DNA of 64,000 bases from Rhypophila decipiens (lineage: Eukaryota > Ascomycota > Sordariomycetes > Sordariales > Naviculisporaceae). Location: contig MU858239.1 of the NCBI GenBank assembly GCA_033297075.1, positions 1-64,000 of the forward strand, read 5' to 3'. The translations under genes and the position numbers were made by a program. This document shows, in pieces, positions 10,749 to 21,114 of this stretch; the first letter of the stretch is position 1, and each line of letters begins with the position of its first letter. The notes beneath the pieces are model-generated. The model made no database searches. It saw nothing but the letters and a program-made list of their open reading frames with translations, and was not told where the DNA came from.

Positions 10749-11563
10749 GTTTTCTTCTCGTTGTTCAGAAGTTGGCTTGCTGTGTGTTGTTGCCTTTGTG
10801 TGATTCCAAGTCAGGCTTTCCGCACAAGTATCTTCAGACGTCTTTGTCCGTGGTCAACTTGCTGACTCGTTGTTGATCTGGAGAATTGGAATGGCCCCGA
10901 CTTATAATCGTCTTGATATTTTCGGCACTCCAGCATTTGGTTTGAGGACTTTGTCGACCGCCAGATAACCTAAGGCTTTACTTGTGCAAAGACGCAAGGA
11001 TGAAATCCAACATCAACCTTTCCGCAAACATACTTCAACTAGATTGTCAGAATCAGCTCAGCATGGCATGATACCGACTTCAAAGTAAGGGCCCCTCTTC
11101 GTGAGACACGGGCTCGGGGTGGGGGATGATGCTGTGGGACACCCGCCGGACAACCGTGGCGGCAACCCGAGCCCCGAAGTGCCGAGGGCCCGTTCTCTGC
11201 AGATCGAACGTTATTGATTCAAGACAGGTCGTGGACTCATCTTGCCCAGGAGTCCGTCACGAGCGGATCCAGTTTCTACGCCGGACTTATGAATCTTGTG
11301 ACTCTTAGGTCTTAACGGCGAGGTAAGACGGAGTGATTCAAACCCATCGGAACTTGTTAGTGGGCTTGCAACACAGATTGGGTAAATTAGGCGATTGGCC
11401 TGAGTTGTGACTCATCGGAGCACCGCTACCACTCAAGACGCACTTCACTGATTGACCATCGTTCTATTCTCATATCATATTCATCTCCAGTACTCAGTCC
11501 CCCAAAAAATTATCCATTTCAGATTCTGCAATTCGCACGCACTTCCTCTTGTCCCGAGCCATC
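10749..11563. other. divergent intergenic region
   Basis: About 0.8 kb between the FAD monooxygenase and the Gre2-type reductase. No supported gene. It presumably contains both promoters, and I see no defined operator. Confidence 0.5.
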
Positions 11564-12828
11564 ATGACGGTCACCAAGACTCCCACCGGTGCCCCCAGGG
11601 GAAAGGTTCTCCTGACAGGTGAGTCCGCTAAATGTCTTCCTCGTACTTCTCGTGGTATTCTGACAACTCTCACAGGAGGCAGTGGCTTCATTGCCGCCCA
11701 TGTGCTCGACTCTCTGCTTGACCATGGGTAAATCTCCCATACCCATCCAATCACTGCAACAACCAGTCAACCTAACAGCTTGGGGTGCCCAGATTCCAGG
11801 TCGTAGTGACCGCCAGATCTGACGAAAAGGGCCAGCGAATCGTCAAGTCCATCGAGCCCGACCTGCGAAAGTTTGTCACATACGTCGTGGTCGGCAACAT
11901 TGCCGACGATGGGGCCTTTGACGAGGTGAGTCTGCCACTTTCCCACATACCTCGCCCTTACAGCTTCACCTTCCAAACAATGATAATAACTCTCATCAAA
12001 AAGGCCGTCAAATCCGACCCCCCATTCGACTACGTAATCCACACAGCCTCACCTTACAAACTCCACTGGGACGACCCGATCCGCGACTGTCTCGACCCAG
12101 CAGTCAAAGGGACAACCGGCATCCTCAAATCCATAAAAGCCTACGCTCCCAGCGTCAAACGCGTCGTCATCACTTCCTCCTCGGCCGCAGTCTTGAACCC
12201 GCCCAACCACCGCGAAGTCTACGATGAAACTTCCTGGTCCGGCGTAACATGGGAAGAAGGCACCTCCGACATGACCAAGACCTACCGCGCGTCCAAGAAA
12301 TTCGCCGAAAAAGCCGCCTGGGATTTTGTGGCCTCTGAAAAGCCCAACTTTGACATCGCAACCATAAACAACACCTACACTTTCGGTCCATTGCAGCGCA
12401 GTCTGCCGAATCTCGAGGCAATGAACACATCTAACCACCGTATCCGGGACTTGGTACAAGGTAAAATGCGAGACGAAATAACCCCCACAGCACCGGTCTT
12501 TACCTTTGTCGATGTACGTGATGTAGCTCTGGCGCATGTGAGGGCCATGATGGTTCCTGATGCTGGCGGGGAGAGGTTCTACCTTGTCAGTGGGTATTTC
12601 ACCAACTCCAAGATCGCGGGGGCTGTGAGAGGCGATCAGGAGTATGAGAAGCTGCTGGGGGATAAGTTGCCTAGTAGGGAGGTTACTGAGAAGAGCGAGG
12701 ACTTTCCCGAGGATCATTGGAAGTTTGATACCACCAAGTCGAAGAAGATGCTGGGGCTGGAGTACATTGGGTTGGAGAAGAGCGTCTTGGATACGGTTGA
12801 GTCGATTGTCAACTTTCAGGGGCAGTGA
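11564..12828 (+). CDS. Gre2-type NAD(P)H-dependent reductase (extended SDR)
   Basis: Four exons: 11564-11618, 11676-11727, 11793-11925 and 12004-12828, giving 354 residues. Introns begin GTGAGT, GTAAAT and GTGAGT. The first splice completes the nucleotide-binding loop KVLLTGGSGFIAAHVLD. The family motif DYVIHTASPYKLHWDDP follows exon 4's start. The catalytic Tyr-Lys is TYRASKKFAEKAAW. FTFVDVRDVALAHVRAM matches the conserved downstream strand. This family reduces ketones and aldehydes (methylglyoxal, isovaleraldehyde) or acts in phenylpropanoid-like and secondary metabolism. Exact substrate not readable. The last intron uses acceptor AAG at 12003 with a weak tract, but frame and homology support it. 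Confidence 0.88.
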
Positions 12829-14821
12829 TGCGCTTGGTTTTTTGGGCTGCTGGCCTGGTCTGTAATGTGATTGGCTTTGAGTAACTTTGGTGATGAAGGG
12901 CCTGGGATTAGTTAAGCAAGGGAGGTCTCGTGTGTCATTTGCTCTTTTTGTATCTAACGCCCGCTGTCCATTATTATTCACGACTGCTTCACCACCCAAA
13001 GAGTGAAAGGTACGATGACGTGAGCAGAAGTTGTGATAAGGTCAAATTAGCTGACACCAGATCCCGTCGGGATTTGGCGATTGGCTGCCTGCTTTCGAGC
13101 TCGTCGGTGATCTCCAGAACCCTTGTAAATGCCATTAAATCTTCGACGAATCCGGAATACTGGATATTGCGTTGACACGTCTGGAGTATATTCGCCCAGG
13201 CCATGGAGTGCAACCTGATGGGTACCTTGACGCTGTCACCCGAGCTTGGAAACCCAATCTTCCATCTCCAAGAGTTGACGCGGCCTTTGTGACAATGTGT
13301 TGCTTTGACCTTCACATTCATCGCATTTTGTGACATGTTTCTTGTGATGGGATGTGGTCGCTTAACTTCCAAACCCCAAAACGAGGGTTTCCCAGTTGTT
13401 GTGTTCCATGGTTGAGGGAAGAGGATTTGCGGCAGGATACAGGGGTTGAGCTCATCACCAGTAAGCTGCATCAAGATGACAACTTTAAATAGGCATCCCG
13501 GTCATTCCAGAATTTGGGCAAATCCCAAAATGGACAGTATTGGTGGCACAGGCTAATGAGACGAAGCAGCCCCCCCTGCTCTGGTTTTGGAAGTTCTGAT
13601 GGAAATGCGTCAAAACGACGAAATCATCAACAAGCTGATTCGAGTCGTACTTCAGCTTGCCGTCGTCTGTCGTCACAAAAACGCCTCGGTATCGTTTTTC
13701 CGTGCCGAGCTTGACGGTCTCCATTCTGATTCGATCCGGCGCAGATGTGGGTCCCACATCTCACCGCCTCCAATTTTGGTGACACCGAACCCTAACCCAA
13801 TCATACCTTCCCCGGTCTCCCGTCGAAGCCAAGGATGTCCTGGACCTCTTTTGCCGAGATGAGTGCGGGTTGGATGTCTGATCCAGATCAAGACGAAGGC
13901 AGGTTTGAAGGTCACTCCGGCTTCTCGATTGGAAGGACAATTAGGCGATTGTGACGCCTCTCTAGCTCTCACAAGCCACAAGAGATGTGACAGAAAACTG
14001 TTAAACTCAAACTGCCATTGAGGGCTGTCTGAAACGGGCAGGATAAAAGTGGAGACTGGCACCTGTCATTTGTTCTTCCAGCGGTCCCTCCGTTCCTGCC
14101 CAGCATCCTCGCCGTCTTCTTGCCGCTGTCTGTCACAATGGGGAAGCAGAAACCACTCCCGTGGTGATGTCGAGGAAAGAATTCCCCATTAAAAGGTGGG
14201 GGTTGGAGCGGCCCGGCTGGATCGCCAACGACTCTCAACGTTGTGGACCCCTGTCGCGCAGAAAACACATTCCCAGTTCCCAGTCGCCCAAGACAATAAA
14301 TTTCCGTGGAAAGAGCGGGAACGAAACGGTCAGGGATTGTACATTGAGTGCGTCTTCCTCTGCTGTTCACTGTGGAACCAAAACGATGAAACAAACGAGA
14401 TCGATTTCTTTTGCAAAAGCAAAGAGCTTGTTTCGGGAAGAAGCTTTTTTCGGATTTAGCAGCCGGTTAGCATGTTTATATTACTTTTCTAGTGCCCGTG
14501 CAACACGGGGAAGCAGGAGAAGGAGCGAACCATCTTGAACCATCACCCCTCGTGCTCAGACTCACCCTCCACTTGTAATGTTTATTCTTCTTCGCTTTTG
14601 CTCACCTCCCCCTTTTCCAGTCCTCCTACCCCACGCCGTTTGCCTTGTTTTTTGACGCCCTCCCCGCCCAAATATCACATCTTGACCTCTTCACCGTCAC
14701 TTGAGGGTACATTATCGGTCGTGCATGAACCGCGAGGGCTGGCGTTGAGCCCTCGAGACCCAGTCGAGCTGCAACCTGGTTAACGGCGTCGGCGGAGCCC
14801 CGAGATTGTGAGGTTGCAGCA
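12829..14821. other. intergenic, about 2 kb, no supported gene
   Basis: Open frames here are short and none shows a domain. The distal part (14580-14700) is CT-rich, as expected for a fungal 5' leader of the following gene. A single CCCTAACCC occurs near 13789. Confidence 0.5.
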
Positions 14822-16844
14822 ATGGATGGCTCAATGGGGGGTCATGGGACTGCAGACGGTGCACCATTCGACAACCAGCTTTCAGCGGCTCTGAGCAACA
14901 AATACAAGTCTGCATCTGACCCAGTGTCACATCCCTTCCATCGTCATCCTCGGGACGAATTCTGCTCAACCAAGCCGGGACTTGGGCTGAGGAATGGATA
15001 CATGACTGCCCTGATTGACTTCGCCGAGGGGGAAGTGCGGGGGCTTGTCGACGACGACGTCGATGCCGATAGTGACGACGCCTCTGATACGTTCAACAGC
15101 CACCGGCACCACCACGACAAGGGCAACAAACGCAACTCCAAGACGATGCACATGCCCACCGAAGCCCGTGGAGCTGTCATGTCTGTCCCTGGCACCACTA
15201 CCGGGGCGGGGACCGTCTTAGTGCCCGCCTATGGAGAAGCCCAATTTTCATCCAGGATCACGCAAATCCCATACGACCTCCCAGAGCTTCTGCCGGATAA
15301 AGAGACCACAAGTACCGCCACGTCGCTGACATCCCCACCGACCCCCATTCTGGTCGACGATATCTTCCGCCCGCTCTCCTCACTCTCCATACTTGACCTA
15401 AAGTTAATTTTATCCTCACCGCCCCCCAACCAGTCAGCAGCAGGTGGTACGGCCTCTGGCCCATCACCCGCCCCTACGATATCCAAGACGGCCGACTCCG
15501 GGAAACATGCCTCTAGTCGCAGGTTCAGCTTCGAAGGCTCTGACCAGATCGACGTGACAAAGGCCCGCCATACTCTTGCTCACTCGCCGTCAGCATCACG
15601 ATCACTTGCAAGCGCATACGGCGCGCCGTCTCTGAGGACAAGGACAGCAGGGTCCTCGGATGAGCCACCGACCTCCCAGGTGTGGGGAGCATTTTCTCGA
15701 CTCCGAAACAGCGTGCGGTCCAGTCGACTCATGACGGCAGACGAGGATTTCGGTGGCTTCATAGAGAGGAGATCGCTGACTCCTCATACTCTGGTAGCGC
15801 CTACCACGACCTATCACCACAACGAGAGCACCATATTTGAGAAGCCCCTCCCGCATCGCCCGTCTACGTCCTCGAGTATTGGTGGAGTCACCGACACGGT
15901 CACGATATCATCCTCGTCGCAGTCGACTCGGGATCCGGGACGGGGCAGTCTGGAGAGTGGTTGGCGTTTCGGAAGGAGGCGGAAGCCCAAGGCGATGGGT
16001 GACCCTTTCGGTGTTGACCTACTGAAGAGTATCGAAATTGCACCTGCACGGATCCGAATATCGCACAATGGGAGGTCAAACTCACATCGAAAGTTCCCGC
16101 TGAGTATACACAAGTGCTGCGAGTTCATCAAAGAGTCAGGTATGAAGATGGCCCCTCCAGGAATATTCTGACATGTGACACTGACAATAGATACCAGGCA
16201 CCAAGGACCCTTCACTGTTCTCCTCGCCGGGCAATGCATTTCATCTTGACGCTCTACGACGCATCTTTACCACCGCCCCTGACTATGGCGAAAGCTTTAC
16301 GTTCGACGGTACCGACTACACCATTCAGGATGCCGCGCGTATAATTCTCATCTATCTTACCGAGCTCCCGAAGCCGCTCATTCCCCGGTCGGTTCTCAAG
16401 TCGTGGATTCTGCTTGCAAGGCAACATGGCGCTATCGAACCTCCATGCCCAATGCGCATCGAGACGGGTCTGGATTTCTGGACCGAGGCGCTCAACCGTT
16501 TGCCATTGGTCAATCGGAACCTGGTCAAAAACCTGCTTGGTCTTTTTGCACAGATATTGACCAAGAGGACTGCAGAGGGAGAGATCGAGGTTGGGGATGC
16601 CAATGCCAGGCAGATGGCGTCTGCTGTGGCGAGGGCAATGTTTCACACGGATGATGTCAATAGGACTTCCAAGACTGCTGTCCACCCGACACTGGCGCTG
16701 GCGTTCATGATCAAGAAGCGAGGCGAGTACATTGGGGTGCTAGAGAAAGAGAAGGCGAAGAGCAAGAGGAGGGACTCCAACATGTTCTTGCCCACGACCG
16801 AGGAGATTTTGCAGTGGAAGGCTCCCCCTTCGGCGGGGAAATAA
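14822..16844 (+). CDS. RhoGAP-domain-like protein, arginine finger not evident
   Basis: Two exons: 14822-16139 and 16198-16844 (intron GTATGA...CAG, 58 nt), 654 residues. About 400 N-terminal residues are disordered, Ser/Thr/Pro-rich and poorly conserved in look. The C-terminal 250 residues read as a RhoGAP fold: PLSIHKCCEFIKESG, then TIQDAARIILIYLTELPKPLIP, which matches the YLRELPEPLIP helix of RhoGAPs, then helices to NMFLPTTEEILQW. Active RhoGAPs carry GIFRxSG between these parts. Here the equivalent segment reads GGTKDPSLFSSPGNAF, with no arginine at the expected place. It may bind a Rho-type GTPase without stimulating hydrolysis, or use a different residue. The splice choice was fixed by frame continuity. 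Confidence 0.8.
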
Positions 16845-18759
16845 AGGATGAAGGCGGATGGAGAAAACAAGACGGCGCGAGTTGAGTGTTGTGACGACTG
16901 GAACCAATTGCGATGATACCCCCATTCAGTCCTTTTATGCTTTTTTTCACTTCTTATATGTTTTAATTCCCATCTTTGTTTTGGCTATTTTCTTATCTCA
17001 ACCTGGCGGACTAGCATGTTGCTTTTTTCTTTCTTTTTTCTGTTCAGTCTTGAGCGCATTTTGACCTTTTATCCTGCCCAATACCCACCTCACGGACACG
17101 TACACGCTGTAATCATGAGCCTTGGATGTATATATAGACGGGGATGAACATCTGACGGCCTTTAATCACAATTCACACTTTGACCTATTATTCGTCACTC
17201 TCCATCTATGTGCAAAGTATGTCAAATACAGAGCAATTGCCCGACCAACCAATCGCCTAATCTGCTCCTTGACCATGTCCGCCTCGTCTACCTTACCTTG
17301 CGCACGAAGAACAACCTCGAGTCCATTGAGGCCCTCGAACAAATCACCGTCTCTATCCCTTTCCTGCTTCTTACTGCTGCTACCGCCGAGATGACACTGT
17401 CCCCGGATCTCGTCCCTCTCACGTCTTCAGGTGATGGGCCAGTGGTCGCTGTTTTGAGCCGGCCCAACAATTGGCGCAGGGGAAGCGTCTTTTCGTCCGG
17501 GGAGCCTGCGCCGCTTGGCCGGATGAGGCCGATGGCGAAGCCGGCTAGGTGTGACGACGTTGAAGGAAGAGTTGGGAAAGAGCATGCCATATGCGAGAGG
17601 TTGGATGATGGGCAGTGTTGGTAAGTCCACAGAGGTGTCGTAGCAGCTGTGACTCGACGGGGCTAAAGTCGCGTGCTCTTGTTTCGCGAAATAGCGTTAT
17701 GATGTAGATGAGTCAGGGGGCAGGAGGGGGGCTTCTTTGTTGCTGTGATCAAGAAGGATGTGCGAAAGCTCGGTGAATGAGATGCGCATGAGTCGGACCG
17801 CTTGGGAGAAGTCGCTTTCCTTGTGCGCGTTCTGTACTTTTGTGGTATTCTAGGAAGGATAGCATCGCCCACCATTCAGAAGAGGTTTCCGTTCAAGCAA
17901 GAGGACGGCGGCACGGAAGCGGAGGAAGATGGCAAGACACGATGCCTTTGGTTCGGAAACAGGGAGTTCAAGTCCTACATGGTTACCTGTGCCGGGGAAT
18001 AGATGCCGGCCACGGTTTGTCCTGTCAAGCCATGGAGGAATCCAGTGAGAGTACATGTAGGCTATCAGTACTTCATTTTTGGAGTTGGTCTATGTTACAT
18101 GATTCTACTGGAGTGAGATAGGTTGGTGGCTATATTGCGTGCCACTTACAGCCGGCTCATTTCACAGTTTCATCCGAAATGCGTATAATCCCAGGCTTGA
18201 GCTTATTACCAGTAAATGGATGATGTAGTCCGGGGTCGGCCCGCCGTTCTTGCACATTGGTTTTAATTAGATACTATCCTCACCGACAACACGATTCCGA
18301 GTCGTCCTATTATGTTGCGCCATGTTCCCCTTAGTCCCTGTCTGTGGCACAGGTACGTAAGGTTTTTGAGTTTCAGGTCGTCTACAACAAGAATTTACCC
18401 ATGGCGCCCATAGCCGCTCTACCAAAGAAAGCTATTATTTCGAGCCTTCATGTACATACCGCACTATATCCCAGTTTCTTCCATTGTCCTCTCATGATTC
18501 GGAACTCGCACATGAGTAATACACATCGTCCTCTTCGTCCTTCTCAGCGAGACTGCGTCCACTTGGGGCGCGAAGCGCCTCGATTAGCCGCCGGCCCCCT
18601 AACTCCTGTCCCAACAGCGGAAGTGCGGACAGCGTCTTTTGCCACTCTACAATTCTAATTTGGGTTTCACTGTGTTAGTATCCAACTAGGTAGATCATAG
18701 CACGAAATATAACGATCGGCGTATATGGTGTCCTGAGGCAGGGTAATTAGGACTGAGAC
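16845..18759. other. intergenic, about 1.9 kb, no supported gene
   Basis: T-rich just after the RhoGAP-like gene (16930-17060), probably its 3' region. Several open frames of 60-140 codons overlap on both strands at 17200-18120, but none shows a domain, a signal peptide or a convincing splice structure. Confidence 0.5.
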
Positions 18760-20427
18760 TCACGGCGCAACGACATAGTCAATGAAATCCGAATAGAAGC
18801 GCAAAGCTGAAATGCCCTCCGCGACGGCGTGTTCGTCGAGACAAAACTCAACCGCCCCTCTGAATTTGGCGGACATGGATGTGCGGTGGACCTCGATAAG
18901 AAGGGACTGTTTGTCGAGGCTCACCCATGAGGAGCCTGTCCATTTCTGGTGGACCGAATCATCTTCTGGTGAAACTCGGAAAGGGGTGGCGCAGATTATT
19001 TCGGCAAGTAGTAGGCCGAAGTTGACGAGCTTGGAGCTGTGATGCTTGCAATTTTCAAATTCAGGCTTTTCTTGAACAGATTGACCCACCTGTTGTTGCC
19101 TGTGTTGATCGTCATCGTCTTGTTCGGCTGTCCCCGTCTCATCACGAATCGAGTCATGTCGTCCAGGGTCCGGCTGAACCTCAGGCTGGCCATGGACCCT
19201 CCTCGTCTTCTTTTGTTGTTTGACTAATCTTGTCGGTATACGCTCCACTGGTGTGGGTGAATACGATTCATGCTTGGCTTGTTGTACCTGCTGCCCGTGG
19301 GGTTCGTGGTCCTCGCGTAGGCTGACGATGTGCAGGCAGCTACGAACATCCTCCGAAAGCTCAGTATAGCGAATGCTGGAGGAGCAGAGATTGGCTGTCC
19401 AGTCGGATCCCCAGAACAGAAGGGCCCAGTTGGAAACTGAGAGGACAAGATGGGCTTGGTGGCTCTGCCACTCAAGCTTCATCTCCGGCCCATGGTCCTC
19501 AAGGAAGCGGCTACCGAACAATCTTCGGAAAGTCTCGTTGGTCGTGATAGGGTTCGTGATCCTGGCATGAAAGGTGACCACGGGGTTACGAACGATTTCT
19601 GTTCTAGTTTCATGATGCTCTCGGTGTGGCGACAACACGTATTGGGTCCATTGAGCCGGACTAGTCTGGTCTTGCAGCTTGTAACCCAGGGTTATCCGCT
19701 GATGCTCGAGGGCGGTGTCTGTCGTCCGGTGGCGGAACGAAAGGGATATTCTCAACGTATCCCAGTCCCACCATTCCTCTGCTTTCATACCCCTATCTCT
19801 AGGCGCAAGCTCTAGAGCCCATTCCATAGTCCCCTTTTCCCGGCGCAGATTCCAAAACAATTCCTGTCCCATTTCCTCAAGCTTCTCAAGCTTTCCGGCC
19901 TGCAGTCCCGATCCAATCGCTTTTGGGTTTGGGCCTCTGAGCTTTGTTAGTTGTCTATCGGAGAGACTTTTGAGATTGGACATGGCTTTTGTGATCTTGT
20001 TGATCTTGGATTCCAAGGTTGCTTTGCTGAAAAAGGCAAACCTGAGAACGCGGAAGACTCTCAGTGCGCCAGTGGGATAAAGTTGTCTAGCGCTGTCACG
20101 CTTGATTCCAAAGGACTGTAGTAGATAGTCTGTCAGTTCATTGACACGTTTGCCGATGGCTTGTCTCTGATCATGTATATTGGTGTACTCCTCACGCCAT
20201 AGTCGCCGATATATATCTTGGGAATACTGCTGGTAGTTCCAGTCGTCGTCCCATGACACCAAGTCCAGCTGGCAGGCGCGTAAAGAATCCGACAATGTTT
20301 GAATGCAGAAGCGAAATTCGAATAGGTCATGCTTGCGGGCATTGATGGCGGTCAGTGTGCTCAAAACGAAGCCAAGAATGCCAAAAGCGAGGCCAATACC
20401 AGCAGTGGCGGAAATTGGTTCAACCAT
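18760..20427 (-). CDS. HeLo-like / DUF7580-type protein, candidate cell-death effector
   Basis: Single exon, 555 residues. The first 28 residues (EPISATAGIGLAFGILGF...) form a glycine/alanine-rich hydrophobic helix. It is followed by a helical bundle with basic and aromatic residues, as in HeLo/HeLo-like N-termini of fungal HET-S-, HELLP- and STAND-type proteins. The C-terminus reads LVNFGLLLAEIICATPF, later AVEFCLDE and FYSDFIDYVVAP. This matches the ending of DUF7580 proteins, where a LGxxLLEL helix is followed by a CL and a V(V)xPL motif. A Gln/Lys/His-rich linker lies at about 385-455. HeLo domains are known to oligomerise and permeabilise membranes in fungal heterokaryon incompatibility. 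That role here is inferred from domain look only. It is divergent from the kinase gene at 21115. Confidence 0.6.
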   Translation of the reverse strand: MVEPISATAGIGLAFGILGFVLSTLTAINARKHDLFEFRFCIQTLSDSLRACQLDLVSWDDDWNYQQYSQDIYRRLWREEYTNIHDQRQAIGKRVNELTDYLLQSFGIKRDSARQLYPTGALRVFRVLRFAFFSKATLESKINKITKAMSNLKSLSDRQLTKLRGPNPKAIGSGLQAGKLEKLEEMGQELFWNLRREKGTMEWALELAPRDRGMKAEEWWDWDTLRISLSFRHRTTDTALEHQRITLGYKLQDQTSPAQWTQYVLSPHREHHETRTEIVRNPVVTFHARITNPITTNETFRRLFGSRFLEDHGPEMKLEWQSHQAHLVLSVSNWALLFWGSDWTANLCSSSIRYTELSEDVRSCLHIVSLREDHEPHGQQVQQAKHESYSPTPVERIPTRLVKQQKKTRRVHGQPEVQPDPGRHDSIRDETGTAEQDDDDQHRQQQVGQSVQEKPEFENCKHHSSKLVNFGLLLAEIICATPFRVSPEDDSVHQKWTGSSWVSLDKQSLLIEVHRTSMSAKFRGAVEFCLDEHAVAEGISALRFYSDFIDYVVAP

Positions 20428-21114
20428 GATGGACGTTTTGCTGTTTTAAAGAGCTCTGCAAAACAGTGCTGGGAGAAATCCAAGTTCTGCCATCAAAAGT
20501 CTGCTGGACAGCTCCTCATCAACACCTGCTGCGATTGTCAGTTACCTAACCTATTTGACCCGAGCCTGATGCGCGAGTTTTAGTCCGTGACTGCATGTGC
20601 ACGGTGGCTGTGCCCTCCATCAAGAGAACGAAAATATGTAGGCTCGGGAGTTGGTAGCGCCCATCCAGCAGTGTGGCTGCATATGTTGAAGTGGGCGTAC
20701 GAATAACATGAGTACAAGAGCCCGATATAGGAGCTGCAAATGATAAAAGTTAGGGCTCTACATGTGACTTTTACTCTCAAATGATATTTAATTCTTCTGT
20801 GATAATTCACATCAGATTTTCGACGTTCCCCTTAACTTGTAGATATATATGACTAGTATCTTTATAGTTTCTAAGCAACACTCTCTCTTTCAAGGCTTTT
20901 GGTTACTGATACAAGCTCTGTTATGGCCACCCTCCCGTGTCCTTAACTCACCAACCACAAAGAAGGCGCCCGTCCTGAGACAACATATTGCTGATACCTG
21001 CAGCGGTTACGTTCCCTGACAGTTCCTTTCCGCTCTTCCACTTCACCACACTCACAAGAACAATTGAACTTGACGATCATCGCATCTCGCGCACCACGCA
21101 CCACGTAACCAAGC
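20428..21114. other. divergent intergenic region of HeLo-like/kinase pair
   Basis: About 690 bp separating the starts of the two genes, AT-rich near 20760-20880. No gene is supported. It is short enough to act as a shared promoter. Confidence 0.5.

Noticed and set aside
9321..12828. FAD monooxygenase plus Gre2 reductase as a secondary-metabolite cluster
   Set aside because: No polyketide synthase, peptide synthetase, terpene cyclase, cluster transporter or regulator lies beside them. Two oxidoreductases alone do not support a cluster.
12049..12999. Long minus-strand frame across the reductase gene
   Set aside because: It is antisense to conserved SDR motifs (TYRASKK, HTASP) and shows no signature.
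12989..13474. Minus-strand frame of 161 codons in the 12.8-14.8 kb gap
   Set aside because: No domain, no homologous look, no splice signals and no signal peptide. Kept as empty intergenic.
17208..17624. Plus-strand frame of 138 codons
   Set aside because: It overlaps frames on the other strand, and neither shows a motif or consistent splice sites.
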